The translations under genes and the position numbers were made by a program. Shown one piece after another: positions 54,164 to 64,000 of a DNA stretch of 64,000 bases. The DNA comes from Hansfordia pulvinata. Lineage: Eukaryota; Ascomycota; Sordariomycetes; Xylariales. The stretch lies in NCBI GenBank assembly GCA_006538405.1, contig BJKQ01000012.1:965001-1029000 (forward strand). The letters run 5' to 3'. The notes under the pieces were generated by a model. It was given only the letters and a program-made list of their open reading frames with translations. It was not told where the DNA came from and did not search any database. Numbering within the stretch: the stretch's first letter is position 1; every line of letters begins with the position of its first letter.

Positions 54164-55263
54164 GATGGCGGTTGGAGTCTCGACAGAATCTGACAAGCCG
54201 GGAGGAGCGCACAAGGTGATGAGAAATTAGGATAATAGACGGGCCTGCCGTTAAAAAGGTCGGAGAGGGGTGCGCGGGTGAAAATGCCAAGACGGGCAGT
54301 GCGCCGAATGAAAGATCGAACAGGAATAAATATGATGAAGGAACAGGATTAATGAATTACAGATAGAACGAAGAGGGGTGTTCAGAGTGTCGCAGCAGCG
54401 CCGACAGGCCGAGAGCCTGTGCCAGCCCAGAGCACAACACCCATCCGAGTATTTGCGACGCGTCTTGAATGTCAGTCGTAGTCGTCTGGTCGGAGCCGAT
54501 GGAGCGGGATGCTGACGCCGATGCCAGAGTGAAGACGGGTCAGAGATGCCGCAGTTGGGGACGTCGAGGTTGTGCGTCAAGAGGCGTTCGGGAGGTCGGG
54601 ATGGTGAGGGCGGCGTGAAGATGGCGATGGAGGAGAAATGGCCGCCAGACTGATGAAGGCGCGGCACGCAGCGCTGCAAAGCTCCTGCCGCATCATTGCT
54701 GATATTGCACGGGCCACCTTGCGCCAGGGTGAGGGAGGCTACATGGGGCTACGAGCTGATGAAGTGCAGCAGGGCCATTTCTAGGCCTACTGGAGATGCT
54801 GAACGCCACAGAGAAGGTAGCTTCAGGTAGTGATGAGGTACATCATGGCCGGCACTTATCCCGCCTACGCACAAGTACCAGTCAGCCTCCCCCTGCAGAG
54901 GCGGCGGGCTTGCAGGCGGCCCCGGGGTCTTGCAACTGCTACGGGCCTGCGTGGAGCCCGCACCGCCACACTTCCTCCCAGAGCACTCGCGCACTTTGGA
55001 GCTCGCGCCCCAGACGGACAAGACGTGTCGACGCGACCTGGACCGAGCAGTCCATTCAACCACCATCACCACCACCATCAAACAGGACAAGCGCTGTCAT
55101 CAGCCTGGATGCGCCGAGCCATCAATCAGGACTCTTGCAGATGCGCTTGGATCTAGGCAGATCTGCGGCGTGACTGTTGGTTGCGCAGCGCGCCCATCCA
55201 CGCGCGACTCGGCTTCCGCCTCGAATGCCCGACTGCCAGTCATAGACCCAAGCTACCACAACC
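54164..55263. promoter_or_regulatory. Divergent intergenic region between TAF4 and YSH1
   Basis: Shared upstream region of two essential transcription and RNA-processing genes. No coding sequence. The YSH1 5' leader is C-rich from about 54950. Confidence 0.45.
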
Positions 55264-58103
55264 ATGGCCTCCAAACGCAAGGCCGCTGCCATGGCCAACG
55301 CGGCCCCGGAGGAGCCCGTGGATCCCTCGGATGAATTCATGTTCCTCGCGCTGGGCGGTGGCAACGAGGTCGGGCGTTCGTGTCACATCATCCAGTACAA
55401 GGGAAAGACTGTCATGGTAAGTTGGTGTCCGCCCACCCTTGACATCCCACCCACTAACCTCGCAGCTTGATGCTGGCCAACACCCTGCGTACGACGGTCT
55501 TGCGGCCCTGCCCTTCTTTGATGACTTTGACCTGAGTACTGTAGATGTACTTCTGATCAGCCAGTAAGCACCTCCCAGTGTCCGCTGGACGAGCCCTGTC
55601 GGCAGGAGGCGTGTTCGGGAATCTTCGTGTAGATGAGACATCAATACAAGATATTCCGCCGGTGCCGCCCCGTGACTGTAGCCTGCTAATGCCCTTTAGT
55701 TTCCATATTGACCATGCCGCTTCTCTGCCCTATGTCCTGGCAAAGACGAATTTCCGCGGGAGAGTCTTCATGACACACCCGACCAAAGCCATCTACAAAT
55801 GGCTTATTCAGGATAGTGTTCGTGTGGGAAACACATCCTCGAACCCCACGACGCAGCTTGTGTACAACGAGCAAGACCATTTGAATACTTTCCCCAAATC
55901 GAGGCCATTGACTACCACACAACACACACCATCTCATCCATCCGTATCACACCTTACCCGGCAGGGCACGTCCTGGGTGCTGCCATGTTCTTGATCGAAA
56001 TTGCGGGTCTCAACATCTTCTTCACGGGCGATTACTCTCGCGAGCAAGATCGTCACTTGGTTTCGGCCGAGGTTCCGAGGGGAATCAAGATTGATGTCCT
56101 CATCACCGAGTCCACCTATGGCATCTCCACTCACGTACCTCGCGTTGAAAGAGAGCAGGCTTTGATGAAGTCGATTACCAGCATCTTGAATCGTGGGGGC
56201 CGTGTTCTCATGCCTGTTTTTGCCCTGGGCCGCGCTCAAGAGTTGCTGCTCATTCTCGACGAGTACTGGACCAAGCACCACGAGTACCAGAAGTTCCCCA
56301 TTTACTACGCGAGTAACCTAGCTAGGAAGTGTATGGTTGTATATCAGACCTATGTCGGTGCCATGAACGACAACATCAAGCGTCTGTTCAGGGAACGCAT
56401 GGCTGAAGCCGAGGCTTCCGGCGACGGTGCTGGGAAGGGCGGGCCTTGGGACTTCAAATACATCCGTTCGCTCAAGAATCTGGACCGCTTCGACGACGTT
56501 GGAGGGTGTGTCATGCTGGCAAGCCCCGGTATGCTGCAAAATGGCGTGAGTCGGGAGCTCCTCGAACGTTGGGCGCCAAGCGACAAGAACGGCGTGGTCA
56601 TCACGGGTTACAGTGTTGAGGGGACCATGGCAAAGCACATTGTCCAAGAGCCCGACCAGATCCAAGCTGTCATGTCCCGAAATACCAATGCCGTCAGGAG
56701 GGCTCCTGGTGGCGATGGCGAAAAGGTCATGATCCCCAGAAGGTGCAGCGTGGCCGAGTATTCATTTGCCGCACACGTCGACGGACAGGAGAACAAGGAT
56801 TTCATCGAAGAGGTTGGCGCAAAGCATGTGGTAAGTTGCAGCTCCATCGTCATCGCTGGGCATTCTATTGCGTCTGATACTGATAAATGGCAATTCAGAT
56901 TCTCGTCCACGGCGAGGTGCACAACATGATGCGACTGAAGTCGCGTCTGTTGTCGCTCAAGACCGGCATGCAGGTGCACAGCCCCAAGAATTGCGAGGAG
57001 CTCAAGATTCCTTTCAAGTCGGATAAGGTGGCCAAGGTCGTGGGCAAGTTGGCATCCATTCCGCCACCACGCCAACTGCCTTCCCCTGACGATCATGATG
57101 CTGAGCTTGTTGCTGGCGTCATTGTCCAGAACGACTTCAAGATGTCATTGATGGACCCCGAAGACCTGCGCGAGTACGCGGGCCTGACAACCTCTACGAT
57201 CGCATGTCGGCAGCGCTTCACCCTGAGCGCCGCCGGCATTGACCTCGTCAAGTGGGCGCTGGAGGGCACGTTTGGCAACATCGAAGAGCTGCCAGAGACG
57301 AAGAAGGCCAATGGCACGAAGAAGGAGGCGGACGAAGACGGCGAGGTTGAAGACGAAGGAGAAATAGACGAGGAGGTCCCCAGGGTTGCTGCGGCGTACC
57401 TCGTCATGGGCTGTGTAACGGTGCGGTACCAGAACAACGGCGAGGTGGAGATTGAGTGGGAGGGCAACATGCTTAACGACGGCATTGCCGATGCCGTCAT
57501 GGCTGTCCTGTTGTCTACCGAGAGCAGTCCTGCTGCGGTCAAGCGTACGCGCCCCGTCCATTCCCAGCTTACGAACTCTGCTGACTTGACCGAACAGAAT
57601 CCGCGAGCAAGCACCCACACTCGCACTCGCACGAACTGCCCATTCGCAACCCCCATGCCAACCTCTCTCCCGAAGAGCGTTTGGAGCGGCTTTTCCTCTT
57701 CCTGGAGGCCCAGTTTGGCGCCGACAATGTCACACCTGTCGCGTTGCCCAAGCTGCCGCCGTTGGCCAAGGACCAACCCCAGATCAAATCGGCCGACGCC
57801 GCGGAAGGGGATGCCAAGGAAGAGAAGGATGAGATCAAGGAGGACAAGGAGATGAAGGAGGAAACCGGCGAGGGAGACGAGGAGGAGGAGGCACGCCTCC
57901 TCGATCTCCGCCAGAAGACGGAGCTCGAGCGCCTGCACCGACTCGGCATCCCGGTGCCTGGCGTCACGATCCGCGTCGACAAGATGTCGGCGGTGGTGTG
58001 GCTTGAGACGCTCGAGGTCGAGTGTCCTCAGAAGGTGTTTGCGGACCGCGTGCGCGCCGTCGTCGAGCGTGCTGTCGAGGTCACTGCGCCGCTGTGGGGA
58101 TAG
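55264..58103 (+). CDS. YSH1: Pre-mRNA 3'-end endonuclease YSH1/CPSF73; one-base frameshift
   Basis: Metallo-beta-lactamase/beta-CASP nuclease that cleaves pre-mRNA before polyadenylation. Exons 55264-55416, 55466-55563, 55700-56830, 56899-57544, 57598-58103. The start is [20 protein letters not shown]. Catalytic motifs: [16 protein letters not shown] (HxHxDH, split by an intron), [11 protein letters not shown], the beta-CASP part [20 protein letters not shown], and [14 protein letters not shown] near its end. The C-terminal domain ends [14 protein letters not shown]. Within exon 3 the frame breaks at the AAA run at 55896-55898: LNTFPK is followed by a wrong frame, while [19 protein letters not shown] continues one base back. 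Adding one A restores 844 codons and correct phase at the next intron. As YSH1 is essential in yeast, a sequencing deletion is the likeliest cause. Confidence 0.95.
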
Positions 58104-58856
58104 GGAAAGGGCGTGGCTGTAATTCTGGAATAGGCATCGATAATTATGACAGTCGTCATCTTACGTTCGTTTTCTGTGCTGGTGCGATGTGTTGTCGATA
58201 CGAGTGGTTTATTTTCGGATCTCTGTGGCAGCTCGGACCTCTTCATCGAAGGCGACGAGGGTAGAGGGGTTCGGCGTCAACAACAATGATGGACTACGCA
58301 ACTTGGCTCTCGTTCATATGCTTACTCGGGTCTTTCTGTCGCATCATTTCTAGCTGTCTTCAAGCCGCTACGTGAATGCACCACTTTACGAGCATAGCAT
58401 TCTCGCTCCAGGCGTCAGAGGGAACGTCCCGGCGCTCCCAAGTGGCGCTGCCTGCGAGGCCGTGTGTACGTGCCGCCTACGAGTCCGCCTCGCCAACGCA
58501 GGGTTCCCTCCCTCAGTGCCTGGCGGCGCCGGTACTATGGCGCATTGTGGGATAGAGGTCAGTGCCCATCCAACGCAGCAAGCGTGTATGTCGTGCCAGG
58601 GACGTCATCCGACGAGCCGCGCACTCCCATAGGGCCTGGGCGACGACACTCCCACTCGGGGTCTTCACTTTAGCGGTCATCGTCCCTGCATACGGCCAGT
58701 ATTTCTTTCTTCTGTGTCTCGCGCAGCCTATGCCGGGTGCGCGAATCCTCATCACATTCAGCTACGGCCATTTTGTAGAAAATCCATTGCTTCGCAGCTC
58801 CGGTCACCTGAACCACTGATGCTGGCTGCAACTGTTCCCGTCTCAAGACCTCTCTA
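58104..58856. other. Convergent intergenic region
   Basis: Between YSH1 (+) and the small secreted protein (-). No gene I can support. Confidence 0.5.
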
Positions 58857-59216
58857 TCAGTCGAGTCTTACAACCGCGAATCCCTCGAGAGTCTTTCCAG
58901 CCTTGAAAGCCTTTCCCTCATCCGACTTGTACAGAACGTCCTTTCTTTGCCAACCTCCGTTAGCATCCTGGACCGATGCATCTATGCCGCCCTGTAGGTT
59001 AATTATGATATTTGTAGACATTTCTTGGGCCATGATATGGCTGTATTGGTGCCGATTCCACGCCTGCACGTCGGATTCCGTGTTCGTCGAATCCTCGTCG
59101 ATGACGTCCCACACTTTACGCGGTCCTCTGCGCAGACCCAGGATCCGGTACCCAGACGTCGCGCTGACAGATGCAAGGACCAAAGCCACAAGCTTCACCA
59201 TAGATAGGCCATGCAT
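58857..59216 (-). CDS. Small secreted protein, unknown
   Basis: Single ORF of 119 residues from ATG 59216 (MHGLSMVKLVALVLASVSAT); an internal ATG at 59201 gives a cleaner signal peptide starting MVKLVALVLASVSA, with cleavage expected near TSG-YRI. The mature part is about 95 residues, lacks cysteines, and is hydrophilic (for example SHIMAQEMSTNIIINLQGGI, ending KTLEGFAVVRLD). I do not recognise a family. The size and secretion signal fit an effector-type or cell-surface protein, which is inference only. Confidence 0.55.
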   Translation of the reverse strand: MHGLSMVKLVALVLASVSATSGYRILGLRRGPRKVWDVIDEDSTNTESDVQAWNRHQYSHIMAQEMSTNIIINLQGGIDASVQDANGGWQRKDVLYKSDEGKAFKAGKTLEGFAVVRLD

Positions 59217-60524
59217 ACTTGCGGTAGGAATGACGTCCCCTTTGCTAAGTTTTCCGATTTGGAAGGTGATGTTGATAGAAGTGTGTTTGCGCTGCTTGAT
59301 CCTGCACGGCTGGTTGTCGACTTGAAGGTTCGAGAATCGCGGAGTGGGATACCGCTCAGTGTCGGGTGATCGAAGCAGTCATGGCCCAGGCACCTCTTAA
59401 ATAGCAAGCTCGGCCAATACGAGGGGATATACGGGCACACTGGTGCAATTGCAGGGAACCCGGCATAGTCGTTGTTTCTTTGCAGAGCGCAGTGTTGCAA
59501 TAGGCCTTGGCGGAGCGTGTGTCTTTTCTCGTCACCGATGATGACGCCCAAATGGAACACGATGGAGAGCTCGCCGGTGTTTCCTCCAACCAGACCGAGC
59601 CATTACGGCCGTCCCAAACTTTGCGCCAGGGGCTCGCCAGACTAAGCTGACTAATTTGCCATTGCTGTCACCCCTGCATGAGGGCATCGCCAGCGTTTGA
59701 CGCCCCAGCATAAAGGTTATGGCATTTCGCGGCCACAATTGGGCCTGAAATCCGCTGATAGTGTCAGGGGGCACCTGAGCCATCTTTGTTGTCATCAACG
59801 CGTCCACTGAGTACCATGCAAGACTGGCAGACTTTACGTTCCAACTCTAGATCATACTGTCCAAGCCCGACCGACGTGACTGGCGACGAACGAATTGCAG
59901 AGAATGAGTCGCGGCCGTTTCATCAGTCTTGACGGGTGCACTCTGTCGTGTGCGCGGCCTGTATCATTGCCTTGGATGGGGCTATGTGTCCGATCCGGGG
60001 GCCCGTGGCTCTCCTCGACGCTGAAACCCTCAATGCTCCTCCTGCAAAACCAAGAAGGCAGCGCCCTCAGTGGTTTTACATACTCTCAAGACTTACTAAT
60101 ACGTAGCCTCTTTGTGGCAAATAGGGTTATCTTTAGCTGTTGCCTCCATGAAATTCTAGTTCCAGTTGCCATGTGGCGGTCCGCGACCCAGATTTTCTAA
60201 TGGGCTGACTGAGCGAGGTATCTGTATCCTCAGATTCGAGGAAGGGACTGGCCGAGCCATGATGCAGCCCGGCGACGCGTTGGCCGATGACGGATACATG
60301 GAACGCAAACCCGCCAACGCACATCATATCGAGTCCTTCCAGATAGGCTGACCTGGTAGCTGGCAATACAGCCAGTCCACCGTTACCTAGCACGCCAGGT
60401 CTGTCACTGATGGAATGCCAAAGCCGGGCAATACTGCGTCGGAACGGAAGGGGGGCTGAAGTTGGACTTTTACGATTTTGGTTCTCTCTATCAGGGTGAG
60501 TCTGGTGGTCCGGCTGCATGTAAT
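59217..60524. other. Intergenic region
   Basis: About 1.3 kb between the small secreted protein and LYS2, both on the minus strand. Short open frames on both strands; none recognisable. Confidence 0.45.
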
Positions 60525-63500
60525 CTAGACCTGCCCTCCACGCCCGCCGACATGCTGCAACGCGTTCTTCTGAGCTTCCCCTAGGGCGGCAGTCGGTATG
60601 GGGCGTTCGCCCCCGGACACGACAGGGAGGAACCCGATAGCTGTCAGATACGCCAGGTATCGCCCCATGATATCGACGTTGACTCCAGCACCCTCGGAGC
60701 GGTCCTCGCCGGTAAACTTGGCATCCGACTTGAGTGCCTGCGCAGCGTTGCGGTCGTCGAGTTCGGGCGCGATCGTGTCCGCGGGCAGATCCGTTGTCAC
60801 GAAATGTAACAACCCGAGCCTGGGCATGTCAGTCAGTATGTGCAGCCTTTACCAGGAGCGTCATTATCACTTACAGGGCGTGCTGCTCCTTGGTATTGTC
60901 GGCCACGTATTGCTGCAGCTTTTCGCTCCACTCGCTGTAGCTGACCTCGGGGAGCGTGTATCCGTAGCTTTGCACTGCAGCAAGGTACTCGCTGAACGTG
61001 AGCCGGGGTGGCCCGTCACTTGCGCCACGGCGAGAGGCTCCTCAGGCGGGCTGAGAGCTGAAGCGACAATCACTCTCGCGACATGGTCGACCGGCACCAT
61101 GTTGACAGTGTTGCTGATCTGAGGCCGGGCTCCAAGCTGCACGCAGCCCTTGATCATTCGGATGATGAAGTCGTCCGTGTTGATAATGCCCGAGTTGGTG
61201 TCTCCGAGAATGTAGCCTGGGCGGATGACAGTACCCCTGAGGCCTCGGCGTCCAGCAGAGCGCACCAGATACTCTCCTACCCACTTAGACTGACCATAGC
61301 CAGTGCCCAGCTCTGTGGAACTGCCCGAAAGGTCGTCACTTTCGGGTACGCCAGTGCCGCCCTGGGCAACTGAGTCTTGCGATAATTTGACAAAGTGAGG
61401 TGTGTCCAGGACAGAGGTGGACGACACAAAGGCCATGTGCTTGGGCTTTCCGGACGCGCACAAAGCGAGTATGTCCATGGTCCCCTGCACGTTGGCAGGC
61501 TTCAGCGTCGAGTATGGGTAGACCCAATGAACCTGCGCGCCGTTGTGAATCACCACGTCAACCTCCTCAGTCAGTTGCTTGAAACGGTCCTCGGTCAGGC
61601 CCAAGTGAGGCTCTCCCAAGCTTCCGGTGACGGCAGTGACGCGTGAAGCCCACGAGTCGTCCCAGACGCCATATGCAGTACAGGAACGCTTGACACGGTC
61701 TATCGCATCCGCCTCGGTCTTGGCGCGCACGTGGACAACAACCCTCGCGTGTGGCGCTGTTCGCGTCAGCAGGTCTCTCAGGAGAAAGGCTCCAAGGAAT
61801 CCAGTCGCGCCAGTGAGGAAAACAGTGATTTGTGAAGATTCCGTGATGGGCTCTGCCTGCGCAAACGAGGCTGGCAGAGTGAGCTCCAGGGCCTTGGCGT
61901 CGGCGGCATAGTCCTCGCCCTTCTCGGAGCTGGCAAGGCCGGGATTGGCTTCCTGTCTTTCAATCTCACCAGCGAATGCACCGAGAGACGGGTTGCGGAA
62001 AATGCTGTTCATTGTCAGGCCATGGCCGGGCCACTTCTTGTTGACCTGGAACAGCATCTGCTGTGCCAAGATACTGTGTCCGCCAACGTCGAAGAAGTTG
62101 TCTTCGGGAACGATCGGTCGCTTAATGAGGCCCCTCCAAATGGCAGCCACCTCTTTCTCGGCTTCGGTCATCTCGACGTCGGTTTCGACGTGTGCCTCGC
62201 TTAGAGCAGCGTCAAGCTCCGAGGCCTCTTTCAGGGGCAGGGCCGGCTTGTCCTTTTTCCCGTTGGGGTTGAGGGGGAAGAAGTCGAGGGGAATGATGGC
62301 CTCGGGGATGGCGTAGGCAGGGAGTTTGGTCTTCAGATACTTTTTGATCTCCTCAATGAGTGGCCAGAACCTCCGAATCCGCCCCGCGTCACCGTTTCCT
62401 GACACATCGTCTTTTTTCCCGGTGGACTCCAACCAGGCCGGCCATTTCTTCATGTCAACAACAATGTAGCTGACAAGGTACGAGGAAAAGTCCTCCTTCT
62501 TGCGCACCACCGTCAGGTTGTCCATGACCATGTCATGATCGGCAAGGTGTTTGTCGATCTCGCCCAGCTCAATGCGGAATCCTCGGATCTTGACTTGGTC
62601 GTCAGCCCTTCCAACACATTCAACATCGCCCGTGGGGGTGTATCGACCGAGGTCGCCAGAGCGATACATGCGATCTCTCGGCCCCTTGTAGAACTCTCTC
62701 CAGGGTTCGGAACCGGCCGCCTGCTGGTCCAAGTCGACCCATTTCTGGTTGTCGACGAACCAGCTCTTGACGAATTTGGTTTCGTTGAGCTCTCTGGTCT
62801 TCTCGTCGGTGCCCAGGTACCCCTCCGCCAGCCCAGCTGCACGAACGTAGATCTCGCCAATCTCCCCAACATCGCAAATCCGGTTGCGATTCTCCCGGTC
62901 CACCACCAGGAGCTGTACATTCTTCATGCCACGGCCAGCCGGGATGACGTTGCCCATGTTCTCGAGATATTCAGCGTCGGCGTTGCGGCTGGGGATCTCG
63001 TAGTAGCTGACGGCGCGCGACGTCTCTGTGGTCCCATACATGTTGACTATGAAGCAGTTTTCCGCCAGCCTCTGCAGAGACTTGCATTCTCGCTTGATCA
63101 GGATGTCGCCAACGAAGAAGGCGTGATGTAGAGCGGGAAACTCGGCGCTGGCACCTCCGACGAGGATTTGGCCCATGGCGGGCGTCAGGTGGGTGACGGT
63201 AGCACCGTGCTCTCGCATCCATTCGGCCAATCTTTCGTGTTGGATGTCTTCCTTGGAAGGCACCAGGATCTGCGCCCCCAGGAACAGAGGGGTGAAAATG
63301 TCGCGCTGAATCGGGTCGTGGGCGATTCCACTCAGCATGGTGACCTTGTCGTTCGCGGAGAGACCAAAGCGTTCCGCCATCCAGTCGAAGTAGTATGCTA
63401 ACGAGTAGTGGCGGCCTTTGACACCCTTGGGACGGCCCTCGGATCCAGATGTAAAGGATAGGGTGGGGTGCGAGTCGGGGCCGACCAGGACATTGGGCCC

Positions 63501-64000
63501 CTTCTCCTTTAGGGGGATCTGGCTGGCAAAGACATCCTGGCCGCCAACGAGACCACCCACGACAGAGCCATCGCTCTTGAGCTCCAAGGCGGGCACCTCG
63601 GTACGGAGGTCGAGAGTGTCGGCAATGAAGGCGCGGACTTTGTCGGATAGCTGGCCGGCCTCCTTGGTGGCCTTGTCGATCACGACGAGGGCGCGCGGCC
63701 TGGCTACATCGAGGTAGATGTTTTGTCTGTCGGGGGGTAAGAGGGGTCGATGACGGAGAAGGTAGCGCCGGCCTTGAGAATGCCCATGACGGTGACAACC
63801 AGGTCCACTCCGCGGTGGCTGTAGGACATGACGACCTCATTGCGCTGGACGCCCGACTGAACTAGGTGGTGGGCAAGGACGTTGGAGGCTTCGTCGATCT
63901 GGCGGTAGGTGAACTCGCGACGGGGCGACGACGACGAGGCGGTCTCGACAACGCATAGCCGCTCGGGGTGTTTCTGGGCGTTTTCCGAGAAGATGTCCTG
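60525..64000 (-). CDS. LYS2: L-2-aminoadipate reductase (NRPS-like), 5' end outside window; two one-base frameshifts
   Basis: Reduces alpha-aminoadipate to its semialdehyde in fungal lysine synthesis: adenylation, thiolation and reductase domains in one chain. The window cuts it 5', so the start is missing. Visible: adenylation start near RREFTYRQIDEASNVLAHHL, core TLSFTSGSEGRPKGVKGRHY, MYGTTETSRAV, YRSGDLGRYTPTGDVECVGR; carrier motif FFDVGGHSILAQQM; reductase TVFLTGATGFLGAFLLRDLL and a GYGQSKWVGEYLV catalytic tyrosine/lysine. The last intron is 60820-60874; the final exon ends HVGGRGGQV. Two single C deletions are needed: in the six-C run at 63732-63737 (YPP|DRQNIYLD) and in the four-C run at about 61003-61006 (TGHP|RLTFSEYL). 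With them the whole protein is in one frame. Confidence 0.93.
63732..63737. other. Frame-breaking homopolymer in LYS2
   Basis: Six G on the plus strand (C on the coding strand) where seven would keep the conserved adenylation-domain frame. Confidence 0.8.

Noticed and set aside
60525..64000. NRPS-like gene considered as the core of a secondary-metabolite cluster
   Set aside because: Its domain order and motifs match the primary lysine-pathway reductase, and no tailoring or transport genes are beside it.

Overview
The window is 64 kb of nuclear DNA from a filamentous ascomycete. The evidence is short GT-AG introns (about 50-70 nt) with CTAAC/CTGAC-type branch sites, GC-rich coding sequence, and protein content typical of Pezizomycotina: a Dicer-like protein without a PAZ domain, a DUF6590 protein, a Chl4-type kinetochore protein and an NRPS-like aminoadipate reductase. 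The gene set fits Sordariomycetes best, but the species cannot be fixed from the sequence alone.

Layout. 0.6-3 kb: proteasome alpha-2 (+) converging on an RCC1-repeat protein (-). 3.5-10.8 kb: Dicer-like 2 (+) converging on a Chl4-like kinetochore protein (-). 10.8-16 kb: a gene-free stretch, then a MetR/Cys-3-like bZIP factor with an unusually long intron. 16-21.7 kb: a repeat-rich stretch with no credible gene. 21.7-24 kb: an FAD-dependent oxidoreductase whose reading frame jumps at low-complexity tracts. 26.7-31.6 kb: a GPI-type secreted protein and a DUF6590 protein. 32-36.5 kb: an ULS1-like SNF2/RING ATPase overlapped by an upstream gene with five MYND fingers. 37.8-45.3 kb: a doubtful small gene, a large coiled-coil protein, an 81-residue protein and a vWA protein. 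46.8-51.7 kb: a secreted class 3 lipase, an AlkB-like dioxygenase and a nitrilase-family amidase. 52.2-58.1 kb: TFIID subunit TAF4 (-) diverging from the 3'-end endonuclease YSH1/CPSF73 (+). 58.8-64 kb: a small secreted protein and the 3' part of LYS2, cut by the window edge.

Most genes are unrelated housekeeping or regulatory genes. I see no biosynthetic cluster, transposon, CRISPR-like array or defence island. Dicer-like 2 is the only RNA-silencing component. The clearest anomaly is a set of one-base frame breaks at short homopolymers in conserved genes (YSH1, LYS2 twice, the SNF2 gene), plus further breaks at triplet or poly-C tracts in the FAD oxidoreductase and DUF6590 genes. Because YSH1 is essential in yeast and the other genes are otherwise intact, assembly indels are the leading explanation. 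Other points of interest are the five-MYND protein, the ATGA overlap between the MYND and SNF2 genes, an over-represented TACTCGTA/TACGAGTA motif in intergenic DNA, the repeat-rich gene desert, and the 1.4 kb bZIP intron with an internal in-frame ATG. All coordinates and splice sites were read by eye.
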